A DNA stretch of 5,805 bases from a bacterium (lineage in GTDB: Bacteria > Pseudomonadota > Alphaproteobacteria > Rhizobiales > Xanthobacteraceae), in contig JAQSDT010000182.1 of assembly GCA_029946075.1 (NCBI GenBank), forward strand, positions 1-5,805. Direction: 5' to 3'. The position numbers and the translations under genes were made by a program. Positions 5,417 to 5,805 of this stretch are shown one piece after another. Positions within the stretch are counted from its first letter, which is position 1. Each line of letters begins with the position of its first letter. The notes beneath the pieces were generated by a model. That model ran no database searches. It worked only from the letters and a program-made list of their open reading frames with translations, and was not told the origin of the DNA.

Positions 5417-5805
5417 CCGCGACGCGCAGATGATCGGCAATCCAGCGATCGAGATCGGCGAGCGCCCGGGCGCTGAGCGCCTGCTTGCGGGCGACCGTCT
5501 TCTCGTTGCCGCGCAGCCGTGAGCCGTCCGGCTTCTTGGTCGGTTGGGTCGCGAGCGGTGGGAACAGGCCGAAATTGATGTTCATCGGCTGGAACGAGCG
5601 CGTGCCGGCTTCGATGGTTTCGATGTGGCCGCCGGTGATATGGCCGAGCAGCGACCCCAGCGCCGTGGTCGGCGGAGGCGGCTCCAGCGACTGCGCCCGC
5701 GCATCGGCCGCAGCATAGAGCCCGGCGATCAGGCCGATGCTGGCGGATTCGACATAGCCCTCGCAGCCGGTGATCTGGCCGGCAAAACGCAGCCGCGGTT
5801 GCGCG
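5406..5805 (-). CDS. trmFO: TrmFO, folate-dependent tRNA uracil-54 C5-methyltransferase, C-terminal part
   Basis: Reading leftward from the window edge, 132 complete codons end at a TAA (5408-5406). TrmFO is a cytoplasmic flavoprotein that makes 5-methyluridine at position 54 of tRNA, using methylenetetrahydrofolate as carbon source and reduced FAD. It was formerly called Gid and is related to MnmG (GidA). The visible C-terminal part shows the family stretches FAGQITGCEGYVESASIGL (residues 7-25 of the visible part) and FQPMNINFGLFPPL (71-84), followed by a Lys/Arg-rich end and an Ala-rich terminus. Full-length members are about 440-480 residues, so roughly two thirds, including the FAD-binding N-terminus, lie outside the window. 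It runs convergently to the sec operon and shows no functional link to it beyond position. Confidence 0.92.
   Translation of the reverse strand, partial: AQPRLRFAGQITGCEGYVESASIGLIAGLYAAADARAQSLEPPPPTTALGSLLGHITGGHIETIEAGTRSFQPMNINFGLFPPLATQPTKKPDGSRLRGNEKTVARKQALSARALADLDRWIADHLRVAAAA

Overview
The window is GC-rich, densely packed chromosomal DNA. The gene order and protein sequences suggest an alphaproteobacterium of the Bradyrhizobium/Rhodopseudomonas group (Nitrobacteraceae). The assignment rests on recalled protein likeness and on the synteny DUF815 ATPase - yajC - secD - secF - Mth938-domain gene - squalene/phytoene synthase-like gene - trmFO; no search was run.

Layout. Positions 1-917 (minus strand) hold a nearly complete DUF815 P-loop ATPase whose C-terminus runs off the left edge. 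Positions 918-1113 are a divergent intergenic region with a plausible sigma70-type promoter for the rightward operon and a structured leader. A tightly packed plus-strand operon follows: yajC (1114-1485), a terminator-like hairpin with a T6 tract (1492-1514), secD (1538-3142), secF (GTG start, 3153-4154), an Mth938/NDUFAF3-like gene (4157-4540) and an NDUFAF6-like member of the squalene/phytoene synthase superfamily (4537-5400, ATGA overlap with the gene before it). The 3' end of trmFO converges from the minus strand (5406-5805, truncated by the window), with only 5 bp between the two stop codons.

How the genes fit together. YajC, SecD and SecF form the accessory complex of the SecYEG translocon, which uses the proton motive force to pull proteins across, or help insert them into, the inner membrane. 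The two downstream genes belong to the families of two mitochondrial complex I assembly factors, NDUFAF3 and NDUFAF6. Their position as translationally coupled distal genes of a membrane-insertion operon is the most interesting biology here: it suggests a bacterial module that coordinates membrane insertion with respiratory complex biogenesis. The NDUFAF6-like protein lacks both Asp-rich catalytic motifs of true squalene/phytoene synthases, so annotating it as a carotenoid or hopanoid enzyme would probably be wrong.

I found no mobile element, CRISPR array, tRNA or rRNA. The region looks like conserved core genome. The points worth a second look are the yajC-secD hairpin, an extra N-terminal membrane segment on SecF, the operonic pair of complex I assembly-factor homologues, and possible regulatory structure upstream of yajC.
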